From contig JAEPRB010000073.1 in assembly GCA_016758965.1 (NCBI GenBank), positions 100,150-164,149 of the forward strand: a DNA stretch of 64,000 nt, written 5' to 3'. Below, piece by piece: positions 36,193-47,427 of this stretch. Both the position numbers and the translations under genes were made by a program. The DNA comes from Circinella minor (lineage: Eukaryota; Mucoromycota; Mucoromycetes; Mucorales; Lichtheimiaceae). Position 1 is the stretch's first letter, and the number at the start of each line of letters is the position of its first letter. Below the pieces are notes generated by a model that saw only the letters and a list, made by a program, of their open reading frames with translations, searched no databases and was not told where the DNA came from.

Positions 36193-37359
36193 TTACTACG
36201 GGCGCAGCATGGAAGGGGCATGTTAGGATCGTTATATCATCGCTGCGCCCGTAGTCTGACTTTAATCTTTGATCCATTAAAAATCATCCTCACTTGAAGA
36301 ATTACTTTTGCTATTAAGTAGGTATAATAATTTGCCTTTGCTATAGGTGTTAGTTATGCTCTATGAGAGTAGAAATAATAATAAAGTAGGAATTAAAAAA
36401 GCAGCCTGAATATGAAAACAACAAAGACTACTAATAACAGTGAGGAAGAAAAAATGTTGATGATTCCAAAATAAATTTTTTGAATCTGTGTTAAATATCT
36501 GATGATGATTCTGGTATACAAGAAAGGATTATTCTTTACTTGTAATTGTATTCTATAATTCAATAAGCAATTGATAAAGATAATATATGTTTAACTCATT
36601 CACTCAAAAAAAAAATAGTTGTTGCTTCAGACACTGCACCTATGACACAGGTTATCCAACATATACCTGATCCCAGACTGTGAGATTTGATTGATTTAGA
36701 TAGATCGTGATAATACTTTGTATAAAAGACACAGTAAAGAATGTGTATGATAGTCAAAAGTTTGGGCCAAACGTTTATCAGAAAATATAAGATGAACTTA
36801 ATGTATACCTATACTGATTTTTTATTAACTTTCAGTATTTTGATTATCTTACGTATATTTTTATAACTCCTTGTTTTTATATTATCTTTTATTATATTAC
36901 ACTATCATTATTTCTTATTTTCATAGTACCTCCTATTATTTTACATTATCTTTTATGTTAATGCTATCCACAACACGAAAATATCCTTATATGTATTACT
37001 AATGTATATAATTACAAGCTTAATACATTCTTGTTTTGAACAATTTATCATCTCTTTATATACCTAATCGTATTAAATGGTCTACGTACCACATGTTCAT
37101 TGATCTATATAATAAAGTTCTATACTTTATGTATTATAAAAGGTATTTATAAAAATGACAAAAATCACTTTATTTAAAAACATCCTCATTAAGCATTATA
37201 TTCAAAAAAAAAAAATCCAAAGCAAGGAGAAAGATAAAAGTAATTGTTCAAGTGAGGGTGGTTTTAATGGATCAAAGATTAAAGTCAGACTACGGGCGCA
37301 GACCCTAACATGCCCCCTCTATGCTGCGTCCGTAGTCGGGCTTTTGCTGCGCCCGTAGT
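36193..37359. mobile_element. Non-autonomous TIR element B, about 1.17 kb
   Basis: Long inverted repeats flank an AT-rich, non-coding centre. The left arm (36193-36297) starts ACTACGGGCGCAGC and continues through GACTTTAATCTTTGATCC; the right arm (37250-37359) carries the complement of the same blocks in reverse order. Each arm also contains internal inverted copies of GCTGCGCCCGTAGT, so the arms can fold on themselves. The flanks read GAGAATT at the left and AATTCTC at the right, compatible with an AATT target duplication or with a slightly longer repeat. No transposase is encoded. Confidence 0.75.
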
Positions 37360-37635
37360 AATTCTCTTTTCTTTTTGATCACCTTCATACACGCACATGA
37401 TCCAGCTTTCTTTCTTCCAATTCTATTATTCCTCCACACATAAAAAACACATTAATAGAGTGTATCATAAATTGGGTTACTACATAATTATATTGAATGC
37501 AGATGCTGTTCCTTTATACAGGTTTGTTTTACAAGCGGAAAAATATATCTTTCGCATAAATTACAAAAGGCAATATATACTAATAATCAAGAACATATAA
37601 GAACAAGTTGTTTGTGGTATATATATCTTTTTTTT

Positions 37636-38928
37636 TTAAATTCTAGCATTGTTTTGAATAGAACCACCATCAATGACAATAGTAGCACCATTAGTATAAT
37701 TGCCGGCACGAGAAGAAAGATAGATACATGTACCTAATAGACCAAAAAAAAAATAGCAAAGTTAGCTCCATCAAAATTGTAATACGACCATAATAATAAT
37801 GGTAATATATCTAAACTTTTTGGTTTCTTTTTTTTTTACCAGCAACATCTTCAGGAGTACCAACGCGGCCTACAGGAACCTTAGCCTTGATTTCATCACC
37901 ATGTTTACGTAAAGTTTCAGCCATCATTTTTGAAGGAAAAGAACCAGGGGCAATAGCATTAACTAAAATATATTCTCTACCAAGACGAGCAGCCAAGTGA
38001 CGAGACATGTGATGGATAGCAGCCTTGGATGCAGAGTAAGCATAACTTTCAAAACCAGGGACCTGTATTTTATAATATATAATAAAAAGAATTCAATATG
38101 ATCATGAATGAAATAGAATAGTTTTTTTTTTGTTGGTTGTACATTATAGTATATTAAATTGAATTACTTACAGTTTCGCCATTAATTGAACCAATATTAA
38201 TAATACGAGATGGATCATCTTGAGAAGCATTTACTCTCAACAAAGGAAGTAAACTAATTATTCATTTAAAGTCCCGTAAAAAAAAAACATTTAGTCAATT
38301 TATTCTTTATTTCTTAACAATAATAATAATAATAGACCAACTTACGCTTTAGTCAAACTAAACACACGATTCACATTAAGATTCATAACCTTTTGAAACG
38401 CAGCTTCAGGATACTCATCAATGGGAGCTCCCCAAGTAGCACCTTTTTAAAAATAAAGATCCAGTTTAATATAATGGTTTACAATAAATTCTTAGAAAAT
38501 AAATAATAATAGTTTACCAGCATTGTTAATTAAAACATCAAGGTCTATAATAATAATGATAATGTTATTTAAATTTTTTCAGTCAAAAATACACTTTATC
38601 TAATATTAAATTGGTAAATAAGAAAATACTTACGAGATTCTTTCTTTGAAAGTTCAGTAACAAGTTTATTAAGATCATCCAAGTTTTGAAGATCAGCGGG
38701 AATAGCAATACATTTACCAGGACCCAAGGCATTTAATTTAGTAACAACCTTTTCATATGTATAAAGGAATATATATATATATATATATATGAATAATTAG
38801 AAAATATAATTTTTAATAGAACAATTAATAAAAATGTTACCTATCATTTTGATATATATATTACCTCATCACAAGCCTTGGCAGAACGACTACTAATATA
38901 AACCTTGGCACCGCCTTGAATAAAACCC

Positions 38929-38959
<31 letters not shown>

Positions 38960-39103
38960 GCATTCCCTAGAAGATTTACCAAGTGGTTGTGACATTCATA
39001 AAAAGTAAAAGCTTACAGTAGCAATCATTTCACCAATGCCACGAGATCCACCAGTTACGAGAACTACTTTATCTTTGACACTAAAAAGAGCGTTAATATC
39101 CAT
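37636..39103 (-). CDS. Short-chain dehydrogenase/reductase (SDR, classical type)
   Basis: Eight exons (39103-39017, 38927-38865, 38748-38634, 38544-38518, 38442-38346, 38253-38172, 38062-37840, 37733-37636) encode 263 residues. Classical SDR motifs are all present: TGGSRGIG (17-24) for the cofactor, NNAG across exons 4-5, catalytic Ser152 in NIGSING, and Tyr166-x3-Lys170 in AYSASKAA. The end (GATIVIDGG) is typical. The sequence resembles 3-oxoacyl-ACP reductase/RhlG-like enzymes, so the substrate is probably a keto compound with NADP(H) as cofactor; this is not certain. Exon 4 is just 27 bases. Confidence 0.9.
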
Positions 39104-39714
39104 AATGATAAATTAATAGAATAAAAAAAAGTGTGGGGGTATTATAACAATTAAAAAAAAAAAAAGAACGAGACTCTGAGTAGAAGTTATTTTTATGCTG
39201 TCTTTTTTAAATTTAGGCTGACAAACCGAATTTTGCGGAGGAACAATAATAATAATTTGTTTCACTGAGCAAAAATAACAAATGGTATTAACTGATTTTT
39301 CAATGAATAAAAAGAAAACATTATATATTAATAATAAAGCTACTGTAACGGTATTTATTTTCAATTCACGTAATTTACAAATCAAAATTTTCTAATCTAA
39401 CGGAATCCAATCAAAATGCTATATTATGTATAAGAAAAATAAAATAAAATGGTATGAAATGATAACAAGTTAATAAATGAAGTGTTATCAATACATAATC
39501 ATACTACTACGTATTAATAGTACATAGTAGTCCATTCACAATTATCCCCACTATGTTATATATATAAACTTACCATAAACAAATTGAAAGGAACCAGCCA
39601 GATTATATTTTGACTTGTAAAAAAAAGAAAAAAAAAATTAATGAGAACCATTGAAATCTTACACAATTGTTTGATGATATATATATAAAAGTTACAAAGA
39701 TATAATGCTTACCA
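39104..39714. other. Upstream flank of the SDR gene
   Basis: AT-rich sequence with no gene recognised. It should contain the SDR promoter. Confidence 0.5.
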
Positions 39715-39950
39715 AGTAAGACAGGTCAATGCTTCTTCCCTCTCGGGCACACCAACCTGGATAAAAAAAAAATTATGGTTCCTTGTGGATGATCTCTGCC
39801 ATATAATCCCGTTGCACAGCTTTTTTTTACAAAATGGGAAAACGTTACAACGACATAAGGTTTGAGTATCCACAATGAATCACCCAGGAGCCTTGGACCC
39901 AGGGGACCTTGAAGATAGTGCCAGCTGTCTTGGGAACTACAATTATAATA
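39715..39950 (-). other. GC-richer, coding-like island of unknown nature
   Basis: About 230 bases clearly richer in GC than the surroundings. On the minus strand the text after a TTGTAG acceptor-like site reads VPKTAGTIFKVPWVQGSWVI before a stop, and another frame is open for 77 codons (LLGDSLWILKPYVVV...). Donor-like and acceptor-like sites (GTAACG; TTTATCCAG followed by GTTGGTGTG, then a GTAAGC) suggest a small multi-exon gene, but I could not assemble one. It may equally be an untranslated RNA. Confidence 0.3.
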
Positions 39951-40317
39951 AAGAAACACATGTCATTATTAGTAAAAATAATAATAATAAGTATCATATC
40001 ATGTTGTCTAAAGTACGGGAAATAAATATAATTATGCTTCATCGGACGAGCTGGCACAAAAAAAAAAAAACGTGTGTGTGTTGTATGTGTGCTTGATACT
40101 TTTTTTTTTTGAGTGAAATAATTCTGCCTTTATATAGCTTTTTTTTTTAATTTTTCGTCTATTCTCATGAAAAGTAAAGATTATTTATCACACGCTCCGG
40201 AATTTTTCTTAAGTAAAATTGTAGAAAAGTGTGGCTATATATCACTTATTACTCCTGCATTTCCTACTTTATATCATCCCGCTTTTTTTTGGTGAGATAA
40301 ATTACTTATCCCCTTTG

Positions 40318-40394
40318 TCAGTGGTAATTATGGCGTTATGAAGCCCTCGGGAACTCCGTTTATCGGGCTTGATAAATGCCTTATTACCACTGAC
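40318..40394. repeat. Nested hairpin, possible tiny hAT-like MITE
   Basis: A 77-bp inverted repeat: TCAGTGGTAAT at the left pairs with ATTACCACTGA at the right, and an inner AAGCCC pairs with GGGCTT. CAGTG ends recall hAT termini, but no 8-bp target duplication is present. A structured RNA or terminator is possible instead. Confidence 0.5.
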
Positions 40395-41088
40395 GCGGAA
40401 GATAACTAATACTTATTTTTTAATTTGTTTTATTGAAAAGAATAATTTCTCTATTAAAAGAAATGTAGTATAATTATTCAGAATCAAAGAACAAGAGGTG
40501 TATATGGTATCTAGCTAATAATTTATTATGAAAATGGAGTTTAGCGATCACCAGATTTCACGGTTGTTTATCAAGTAAAGTAGGGCAGTGCATGGCCGAT
40601 TAATTGCTTTGTTATAATCGAATCTTAATGTATAACAAAATTGGTATAGTGTTACTCTTACATTGGTAGCAAGACCTTCGGAATATGATAATGTTAAAAA
40701 AAAAATAAGGGGGAAAAGATAAACAAGACGCGATGTCTTTGTGTGTTACTAAAATTAAATTCTGAAATGCCACTTTAATTTTTCGCTCGCCTATGCCGAA
40801 ACCACTAATAATGATGACAATAAATACTAAAATTAGAGTGATAAGATCAATAAGAATAATTTATATATTAATAAAATATATATGAAGAAAAGATAGTGAT
40901 AAAAGAATAACTAAGGCTAGTGAATACGTATGTATACGTAATAAAATAAAAATGAAAAGATTTCACGCGAAGATGAAATTATTACTTACGTAGTATAATG
41001 AATAAATCCCATCAATAAAGAATGTAAAAATAACACAGCGAATGTCTTCTACGTATACATCTTTGTTTTTATTATTACTTTATCAAAA
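40395..41088. other. Intergenic AT-rich sequence
   Basis: No coding or RNA features are recognised between the hairpin and the MITE. Confidence 0.5.
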
Positions 41089-41526
41089 GGGAATTGCTAG
41101 GGACACCCCATATTTTGCTTACGGACACCCCACAAATAAACAGTTATCAAATAAAGTTCTTAGACCATATAAACTATAGTAATAGCGCTTGTTTGACCGC
41201 TCATATGTAACATTAAAAGTATATATGATTCCTTTTTTGTCTTGCTTTCATAAGGCCCACAATTCCCACTTGTGTACACAATGAATATAGTAAGAAACCA
41301 TAAGAAATATTGATTGCTATTATAAAAAGTCGAGCTGGTAATATAAGTTTCATAAACATTTATAAGTCGTATAACGATAATAGCTGTATAGATAGTGTAT
41401 AAATGGCTGGATACGATGTGATTATATCAATTTGTTGTGTGCCCTTGAAAAAATATAAAAGTGGGGCGTCCGTAAGAGATGAAATTACTTAATATAGTAT
41501 GTTTTGGGGTGTCCGTAGCAATTCCC
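41089..41526. mobile_element. MITE family A, copy 3, with 9-bp target duplication
   Basis: A 438-bp element with terminal inverted repeats GGGAATTGCTAGGGACACC at the left and GGTGTCCGTAGCAATTCCC at the right, inverted relative to the copy at 3350-3768. It is flanked by the direct repeat TTATCAAAA at 41080-41088 and 41527-41535, a 9-bp target duplication. TIR plus a 9-bp duplication points to mobilisation by a Mutator-like (or similar) transposase. There is no coding capacity. Confidence 0.8.
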
Positions 41527-41535
41527 TTATCAAAA

Positions 41536-42449
41536 ACCTAAACCCCCCCCCTCAAAGATTTCCATATTTTGGATGTTGACAAATAGAATGTGAAAGATTG
41601 ATAATCATTTTGTTAAACTATAGAACAATTCGTAACGACGTATTGTCAATTATTTTTGCTTCTAAATTGAACAACAACTGCTTTTAATTAATTCACTCGT
41701 CTTCCAATCTTTTGCAATAACAATCAGCAATGATGAAGAAGAAGAAGATATCCAAGAGATCAAGAAGATGCCGATATCTTGCAGAACCAAGCTGAACAAG
41801 ATCAAATTATGCAATATTTACTTCATCAATGAACATGTATTTCCCAGATTGGTTAATATATATTTGCAACATTTATTTTTCAAGTAGAATTAGCTACATA
41901 TGTCTCTGATGAATTAAGATGAATTTTATTAAATTTATTCAAGTAGTAGTCTTGTACTCATCACTTGATAATCGAAACGATATACATATTTAAGCATGTT
42001 TGGTAAATATTGGAATTGTAGGGTAACAAATAAACCAATTACAAAAAAAAAAGTGTTATTTTAGTACGTACATCCAAAAGATGAAATGAGCAAAAAAAAA
42101 CTAGCTTTACTTTTATTTTTCAGGTTTGTGAACAGCTTTTATCCTGTATCAAATAAAAAAATTGGATAAACAATATATTTATTATAACGTCTTTGTTATG
42201 TCAAGCCTTACTAATATATTACATAATTTGTATAAACAGCATAGAGTCTGTTATATCACTGTATGCTCATACAATTTATGTTGGACATGACACGAAAACA
42301 AATTTCTCAATAAGCTCAAACAATAATCATTTATAACATATTTAAAGTTAAAGTGCAGAATTTATATGACTTATGTACGTGGTGATCAAAAATGCTGATG
42401 GATATATGTCCATATAGTAATTGCATATAAAGTGCATACATTGAATGTC
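41536..42449. other. Intergenic AT-rich sequence
   Basis: No gene is recognised. A plus-strand stretch near 41740-41830 reads DADILQNQAEQDQIMQYLLHQ before a stop and could be a coiled-coil relic of a mobile-element gene. Confidence 0.35.
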
Positions 42450-42745
42450 AAATTATGATTTAACTCTGGAAAAAACTATAAAAACTAGGGTGTTTGTAGT
42501 AACTCTCAAATGAAACAGCAAAATAGACTACCTTCCATTGAACTAATGGCTGTTTATAAGCCAAAGTCGTAGTTGGCCTTTTGTTTTTATACAAAAAATC
42601 AAGGGCAAGATCAATTTCATCCAATTCACTCGAAGGATGAGTAATGGCCACCTATACTCGACTTCGTCGTTACCTTCCATTTTTGGTAACTTTTTGAAGC
42701 TTTTGAGCCCGTTGATTGGCGGACTTCTTCAATTTCTTACCAAAA
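42450..42745 (-). pseudogene. Relic of an Ndc10/Crypton-like recombinase N terminus
   Basis: On the minus strand a broken frame reads KKLKKSANQRAQKLQKVTKNG, then, after stops, HPSSELDEIDLALDFLYKNK and RPTTTLAYKQPLVQWK. The last segment (R-P-x-T-x-x-A-Y-K-x-x-L-x-Q-W) resembles the start of the core-binding domain in tyrosine recombinase-like proteins of Mucoromycota. Stops interrupt the join near 42660. Only this N-terminal piece is left. It ends just upstream of the Sec14 gene. Confidence 0.4.
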
Positions 42746-42807
42746 AAAATAAAATCGAGTTATGATACTTTACTCCTGTTTTCTTTTCTTTAACATCAAT
42801 TATAACC

Positions 42808-42906
42808 ATGACCAAAACTGAAGAAGAGCAAAATGAAGCATTGCAGCAATTATCCAAGGAATTAGGTGACTTAAAGATCAATTTAGAAACTGAAGTAATT
42901 AAAGAA

Positions 42907-42941
<35 letters not shown>

Positions 42942-44355
42942 TATTTTGATAAAATTACGAGTTATCATTATAAAATGTATTAATATGTGTTATAGTATTT
43001 AAAACAATTTTTAATCGCTCGAAGCTGGAATGTGGTAAGTAAAATGAATATAAGTGATTAAAGAGTTCGAACATGATTAAAAAGAAATTATGGAATTTTT
43101 TGTTAATATGAATATATATATAATAGAAAGCTGCCAAGGAACAATTAGAAAACACTCTTAGTTGGAGAAAAGAAAATAATGTGGATTTACATCCAGTGGC
43201 AACAGAAGATAATAAATTACCATTACTTTACCCAGTCCGAGGATTTTCTTGTTTACCAGATGGAAATCTCGAAGCACATCCGGATATATCATCGGCAGTT
43301 TTACGTATATATAGATGGATGGGTGGTAGTTGTTTACATAAGACAGATAATGATGGGTGTCCTGTCTATATCGAACGATTAGTAAGATATAGTGCTTCAT
43401 ATTAAGTATAAAAAGGAGGGAGAAAATTATGGTTTATATATATATCTACGTGATAGTATGATTAATGATTTATATTTAGGGATATCATGCAGCCAAAGAA
43501 ATTGCTAAATATTCAACAAGTGAAGAGGTATCACATTATCACACAGGTTGTAATGAATTTTTACATCGTGTGATCATGAAGGATTGTTCAAAGAAGGCTG
43601 GAAAACATATTAATCGTGAAACAGTCATTTTTGATTGTACTGGGATGGGATGGCATCGTATGTATTTTCTACTATAGATATACATAGTTATCAAAATTCA
43701 TTATTATCGAAAAAAAAGAGCCTAACTAAAAGAGAACAAAATAGAATTTCATATGCCAGCTTTATATTATATCAAGGCAATATCTGATACTGATCAAAAG
43801 TATTATCCTGAAACTTTAAACAAGCTGTATTTAGTAAATGCTCCTTCTGCATTTGTTATGGTGTGGAGGGTTGTTAAAGGATGGTTAGATCCAGGAGTAA
43901 GTGATTTTATAGAATAATGTTAAAATACATGTTTTTAATTATATATTTTTGGTTATTATTTATCATTTTTAGACTATTGATAAAATTCAAATCTTAGGCA
44001 AGGATTATAAGGAGGTCCTTTTAAAACAAATTCCTGCTGAAAACCTTCCTTCTTTCTTAGGTGGTCAATGTACATGTTCACATATTTCAGGGGGTTGCGT
44101 TCCATCTCAAAGTAAGTTGTTGTTGTTACTCATTATTATATAGTTTTTTATATAATAATTATTGGTTGGTTTTTATTAATTTTTTCATATATATATATAT
44201 ACATTATTTTCATTACAGTTTTGAAAAATATACCCATTATGGAATCAAATAGCGATAATGAAAATGTCTCAACAGCATATAGCACAACAATCATGGAAAA
44301 AGGAAAAACAGATGAGCATATACGTGGACCTGCTTTTTTTCAAGAATCCAAATAG
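42808..44355 (+). CDS. Sec14-type CRAL-TRIO lipid-transfer protein
   Basis: Seven exons (42808-42894, 42996-43034, 43127-43381, 43480-43657, 43745-43896, 43973-44111, 44219-44355) give 328 residues. The N-terminal CRAL-TRIO-N helix region contains YLKQFLIARSWNVKAAKEQL and TLSWRKEN. The lipid-binding domain follows: VYIERLGYHAAKEI, HRVIMKDCSKK, VIFDCTGMGWHQF, and YYPETLNKLYLVNAPSAF, which matches the NYPERLxxxxxINAP signature of Sec14 proteins, then LGKDYKEVLLKQIPAENLPSFLGG at the end of the fold. Such proteins exchange phosphoinositides or other lipids between membranes. Exon 2 is only 39 bases. The polar C-terminal tail is probably disordered. Confidence 0.88.
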
Positions 44356-45450
44356 ATATATAGATTTTTTCTTTCACCTCTAATAACAGTGATATACAGC
44401 AAATTACTCATAGTAGTATATATATATATATATATAAAGGTTCTATATAGACAAATGATATCTATCAAATGATAGTTATAGGAGCACTCGGACTATTTAC
44501 ATCAATGATAAAAAAAATAGAGTTTATTCATGAATAATTTTTCATCTTCTCCCCAACAGTAGATGTCGTTCTTTCTATAAATTCATTTATCTAAACAATA
44601 ACGGATCAATCATTATAACAACTGTCAGTGGAAATTTTAGTTTATCAAAAATATATTTTCTAATTATAAGTTTCAGGAAGTATTGTGGTGTCATATATAA
44701 CGAACTGAAATCAGTTGGTATATAATGAAAAATTTGAAGACTAAAGCTAGTCTTCACTAATATAAAAGTAATCATTTCACCAACAACAACAAAAAAAAGG
44801 GGGTAATCACATTAATACAATAACAATTATTGTGTTTATTTTTTACTATTGTTGTTTTATGCTTATTGCTTATCTAGAGTAAATCTGTAGTTTTTGCAAG
44901 CTGACATTTCCTTCAAAAAAGTTGTAGAAAGTGAGGTTTTTCAATTAGCAGGGTTGAGTATTATTTAGAGCATGCTCAAGGGTGTTATTAAATTTTGGCA
45001 GATGCTAAGTCATGCCATCTTGTGGTCATGTCCCGCGCCCCATGGCTCTATTTATTTTTATCCCTTTGTGTTCGGTCTACCATCGATTCTGCCTTACCAC
45101 CCTATTCTGTAAGTTATCTTTAGTTAACTAATAATATTTTCTAACATATAGTGTTATTTAAAAAATGACACTCTTGTTCTGTTTTATTTTTTTTTCTAAT
45201 AGTATTATGATTATGAATTGACATATTCTAATTATTGAAATTGGATGACAAATTGAAAGTACATTTTTTTATAGGGGACAATAGTCTGTTCTTATTAAAT
45301 CACCCAATGATGAATAAGAATGACATAAAACAAAATTCGGTATTATATTATTGAGCAGAGAAATTTATAAGGAACAAGAGAGAAGAAAATAATCAATAAA
45401 AATGATAATATGATGAATTAAATTGCTTGAAAGTTTTGAAATGAGAAAAA
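44356..45450. other. Intergenic with a possible relic
   Basis: Mostly AT-rich. A plus-strand frame at 44971-45107 (MLKGVIKFWQMLSHAILWSC...) ends at a GTAAG donor-like site and could be an isolated exon or relic; no partner exon was found. Confidence 0.3.
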
Positions 45451-45790
45451 TATTAAAGCGGTTCATATACTTGGTTTTGGAAACGTAGTAGCTGATACTG
45501 GATGAAAGAAGAGATATGGTCTGGATTGAAGGGGACATCGTCAAAAACAAGGTTGCAATAGCCCAACCAAATACAATGCAGAATGTGTAAAAAGAGGAAG
45601 ATAGGATTGAGAGAAAAGAAAAAGAAAAAATCGCTTGATAGATCATATCATGAGTGACATCTCTCAATAATAGATCTGAACAGACAGACAACCAGATGAC
45701 CCACTTTGATGGACAAGTGTGGTATCCAACATACAATGGCTTCATCGAAAACTTGAATTTTTCGCGTATAAACCTCAATCTTCATTGGCT
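45451..45790 (-). pseudogene. LINE-type C-terminal zinc-knuckle remnant
   Basis: On the minus strand, HTCPSKWVIWLSVCSDLLL and DMIYQAIFSFSF are followed, in a second frame, by HILHCIWLGYCNLVFDDVPF and a tail ending VYEPL-stop. H-x-CP-x-KW-x-IW is the usual text of the zf-RVT region at the end of fungal LINE reverse transcriptases. The frame change between the halves marks it as dead. Its text differs from the remnant at 30.7 kb, so it is another LINE family. Confidence 0.4.
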
Positions 45791-45981
45791 GCTGCTTTTT
45801 TCTGGTTCTTTTGTGCTCAGCAATCAATTACAGTTATTAAAATACATTGATCTAGGTGATGTAATTTTTTTTTATGTTTATTTTTTTTTCACTCTTTCCT
45901 TCACTTATACAAATCTCACCAAAACATATATTCAAGAATCCATTTTATGCATCTGACACAATAATATTAAAAAATTCTTAT

Positions 45982-46266
45982 TTAATAAGGTACTTGATGT
46001 CTCGAAGGTCTAGAAGTTGAGCTGTTCCAACTTTTCATCTCATTCATGGCTTCTTGAAATTGTGTTGCAAGTCGATTTATGACTGCAACAGGTACACGTT
46101 TTTTGTTTGCTGTTTTTTCAGCCTCAATCTTCAGCAACTCGAAAGAATTGACAAATCTATATATATGTATTGTTATTAAACTGTTTCCTGTTCCACTAAT
46201 GTATTTTATGTTTGTTTTATACCTGTCTAGAGCTTCTTGTAACAGATCTCCTGAGTCAGTATCCAT
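45982..46266 (-). CDS. Small helical protein, unrecognised
   Basis: Two exons (46266-46223 and 46156-45982) splice in frame to 72 residues: MDTDSGDLLQEALDR, then FVNSFELLKIEAEKTANKKR and an INRLATQFQEAMNEMKSW helix, with a short polar tail. Nearly all of it is predicted amphipathic helix, as in small coiled-coil subunits of larger complexes. I could not name the family. The clean intron (GTATAA...ATATAG, 66 bases) and even codon use support a real gene. It is the last intact host-like gene before the transposon stack. Confidence 0.5.
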   Translation of the reverse strand: MDTDSGDLLQEALDRYKTNIKYISGTGNSLITIHIYRFVNSFELLKIEAEKTANKKRVPVAVINRLATQFQEAMNEMKSWNSSTSRPSRHQVPY

Positions 46267-46620
46267 AACCTCAACTTATGGTTGCTGTTATTATAACAAA
46301 GAAGAAGTAGGGGGTAGAGGAGGAATAGAAAGAGAAGAAGAAGAAGATGCTTGAGGACGGATTAAACTGATGTTGAAGACACAATTGACTTAATTATATA
46401 AAATGTTATTACTAGCGCTATGTGGAGTAAACATATAGTAATATGTACCAAATACATAGTGCATATTTAGTGGTGGGCTTGCGGGGTTATAACCCAGGTT
46501 ACCAGCAAATTTTGTGACCAGCTGGAATACCCAGTGTGCCTGATTGAGACTTAATAAAATTACTCTTTTCACACATAAAGTTTATTATTATTAAGTAACC
46601 ATTTTTTATTGTTAAGTAAA

Positions 46621-47040
46621 ATGAACTATAACTATTCAACCAACGGATCGTCTTCAACATCTTCTTCTTCTTCTTCTTCCGACCGAGATGCTGATTCGAA
46701 TGTCAATCTTCATCATACGTACTCATGCTGCGGTATTGGCCGAAAACCAAGCCAAGGAAGCTGAGATCTCGCAACATGTCATTCGTCTCAAAGACAGACT
46801 TTAGGCCAAAAACATGAAGAATTCCTATAAAAATAGAAAACAAAAATTTCTTGTAAGTTCTAAGTTTGGTGTGATAATTTTCAAAGTGTAGGTTTATCTA
46901 AACAGAACAATGCGGATAAATAGGATTGGTGTACAAAGGAATATCGCTATGAAATTGAGCCTGGTGTTTTTAAGGTTGATGAAATGGTCACTGAAACAAA
47001 GCTTCTTCGGTTTATGGAGGAGGTTGTTCAAGCTGAGGGT
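46621..47040 (+). pseudogene. Ndc10/Crypton-like recombinase, 5' part (broken)
   Basis: The relic begins with a Ser-rich start (MNYNYSTNGSSSTSS) and, after a frameshift near 46715, continues as AVLAENQAKEAEISQHVIRL. An in-frame TAG lies at 46802-46804. A clean intron (46853-46923, GTAAGT...TAG) leads to DWCTKEYRYEIEPGVFKVDE and ETKLLRFMEEVVQAEG, which is the core-binding part of the tyrosine recombinase-like family seen in Mucoromycota. The frame stops exactly where the 13.8-kb element begins at 47041. The matching 3' part of the gene is at 60876-62064. The middle of the protein (about 250 or more residues) is absent from the window. Confidence 0.6.
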
Positions 47041-47332
47041 TGTTAGCATCCAAAATCCAATTCCACCCAATTTTGAGTTGGGCGACCAAAAATTTCGTCC
47101 AACCTCCAATTGGACTTTGGGCCGCCCAACTCCCAATTAATAATAATATTATAATTTTATCAAAAATTAATGCAAAATCAATAATTATTACACTATATCT
47201 GATACAAGAAAAAAATGTATAGTTTCTCTTCTATTTACAACCTAAGCTTCATCTATTTAAATTTATTTAATGGGTGTCAATTTTAAATTTTATATATAAA
47301 ATTCATCATTTTCAATATAAATTGCTATTACA
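47041..47332 (+). repeat. Left terminal inverted repeat of the 13.8-kb element
   Basis: Contains CCAATTCCACCCAA, then GAGTTGGGCGACC, CCTCCAATTGGACTTTGGGC and an AT-rich part ending near AAATTGCTATTA. The same blocks occur in reverse complement at 60874-59746. Small internal inverted motifs (GAGTTGGGCG versus CGCCCAACTC) make the terminus itself foldable. Confidence 0.75.
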
Positions 47333-47427
47333 TAGCAAATAATTTCGCATGACAAAAATAAATAGCATTAATGAAAAAAAAATTAAAAAATAATAAAATA
47401 TATAATATACATAAAAATTATTAAAAG

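Noticed and set aside
37250..37380. Bidirectional terminator or attachment site
   Set aside because: The GC-rich inverted motifs are explained better as the right arm of the 1.17-kb inverted-repeat element, since the left arm at 36193 matches.
45654..45956. Plus-strand 100-codon ORF as a gene
   Set aside because: It overlaps the minus-strand LINE remnant, whose HTCPSKWVIW text is a better explanation, and it ends in translated T-rich sequence.
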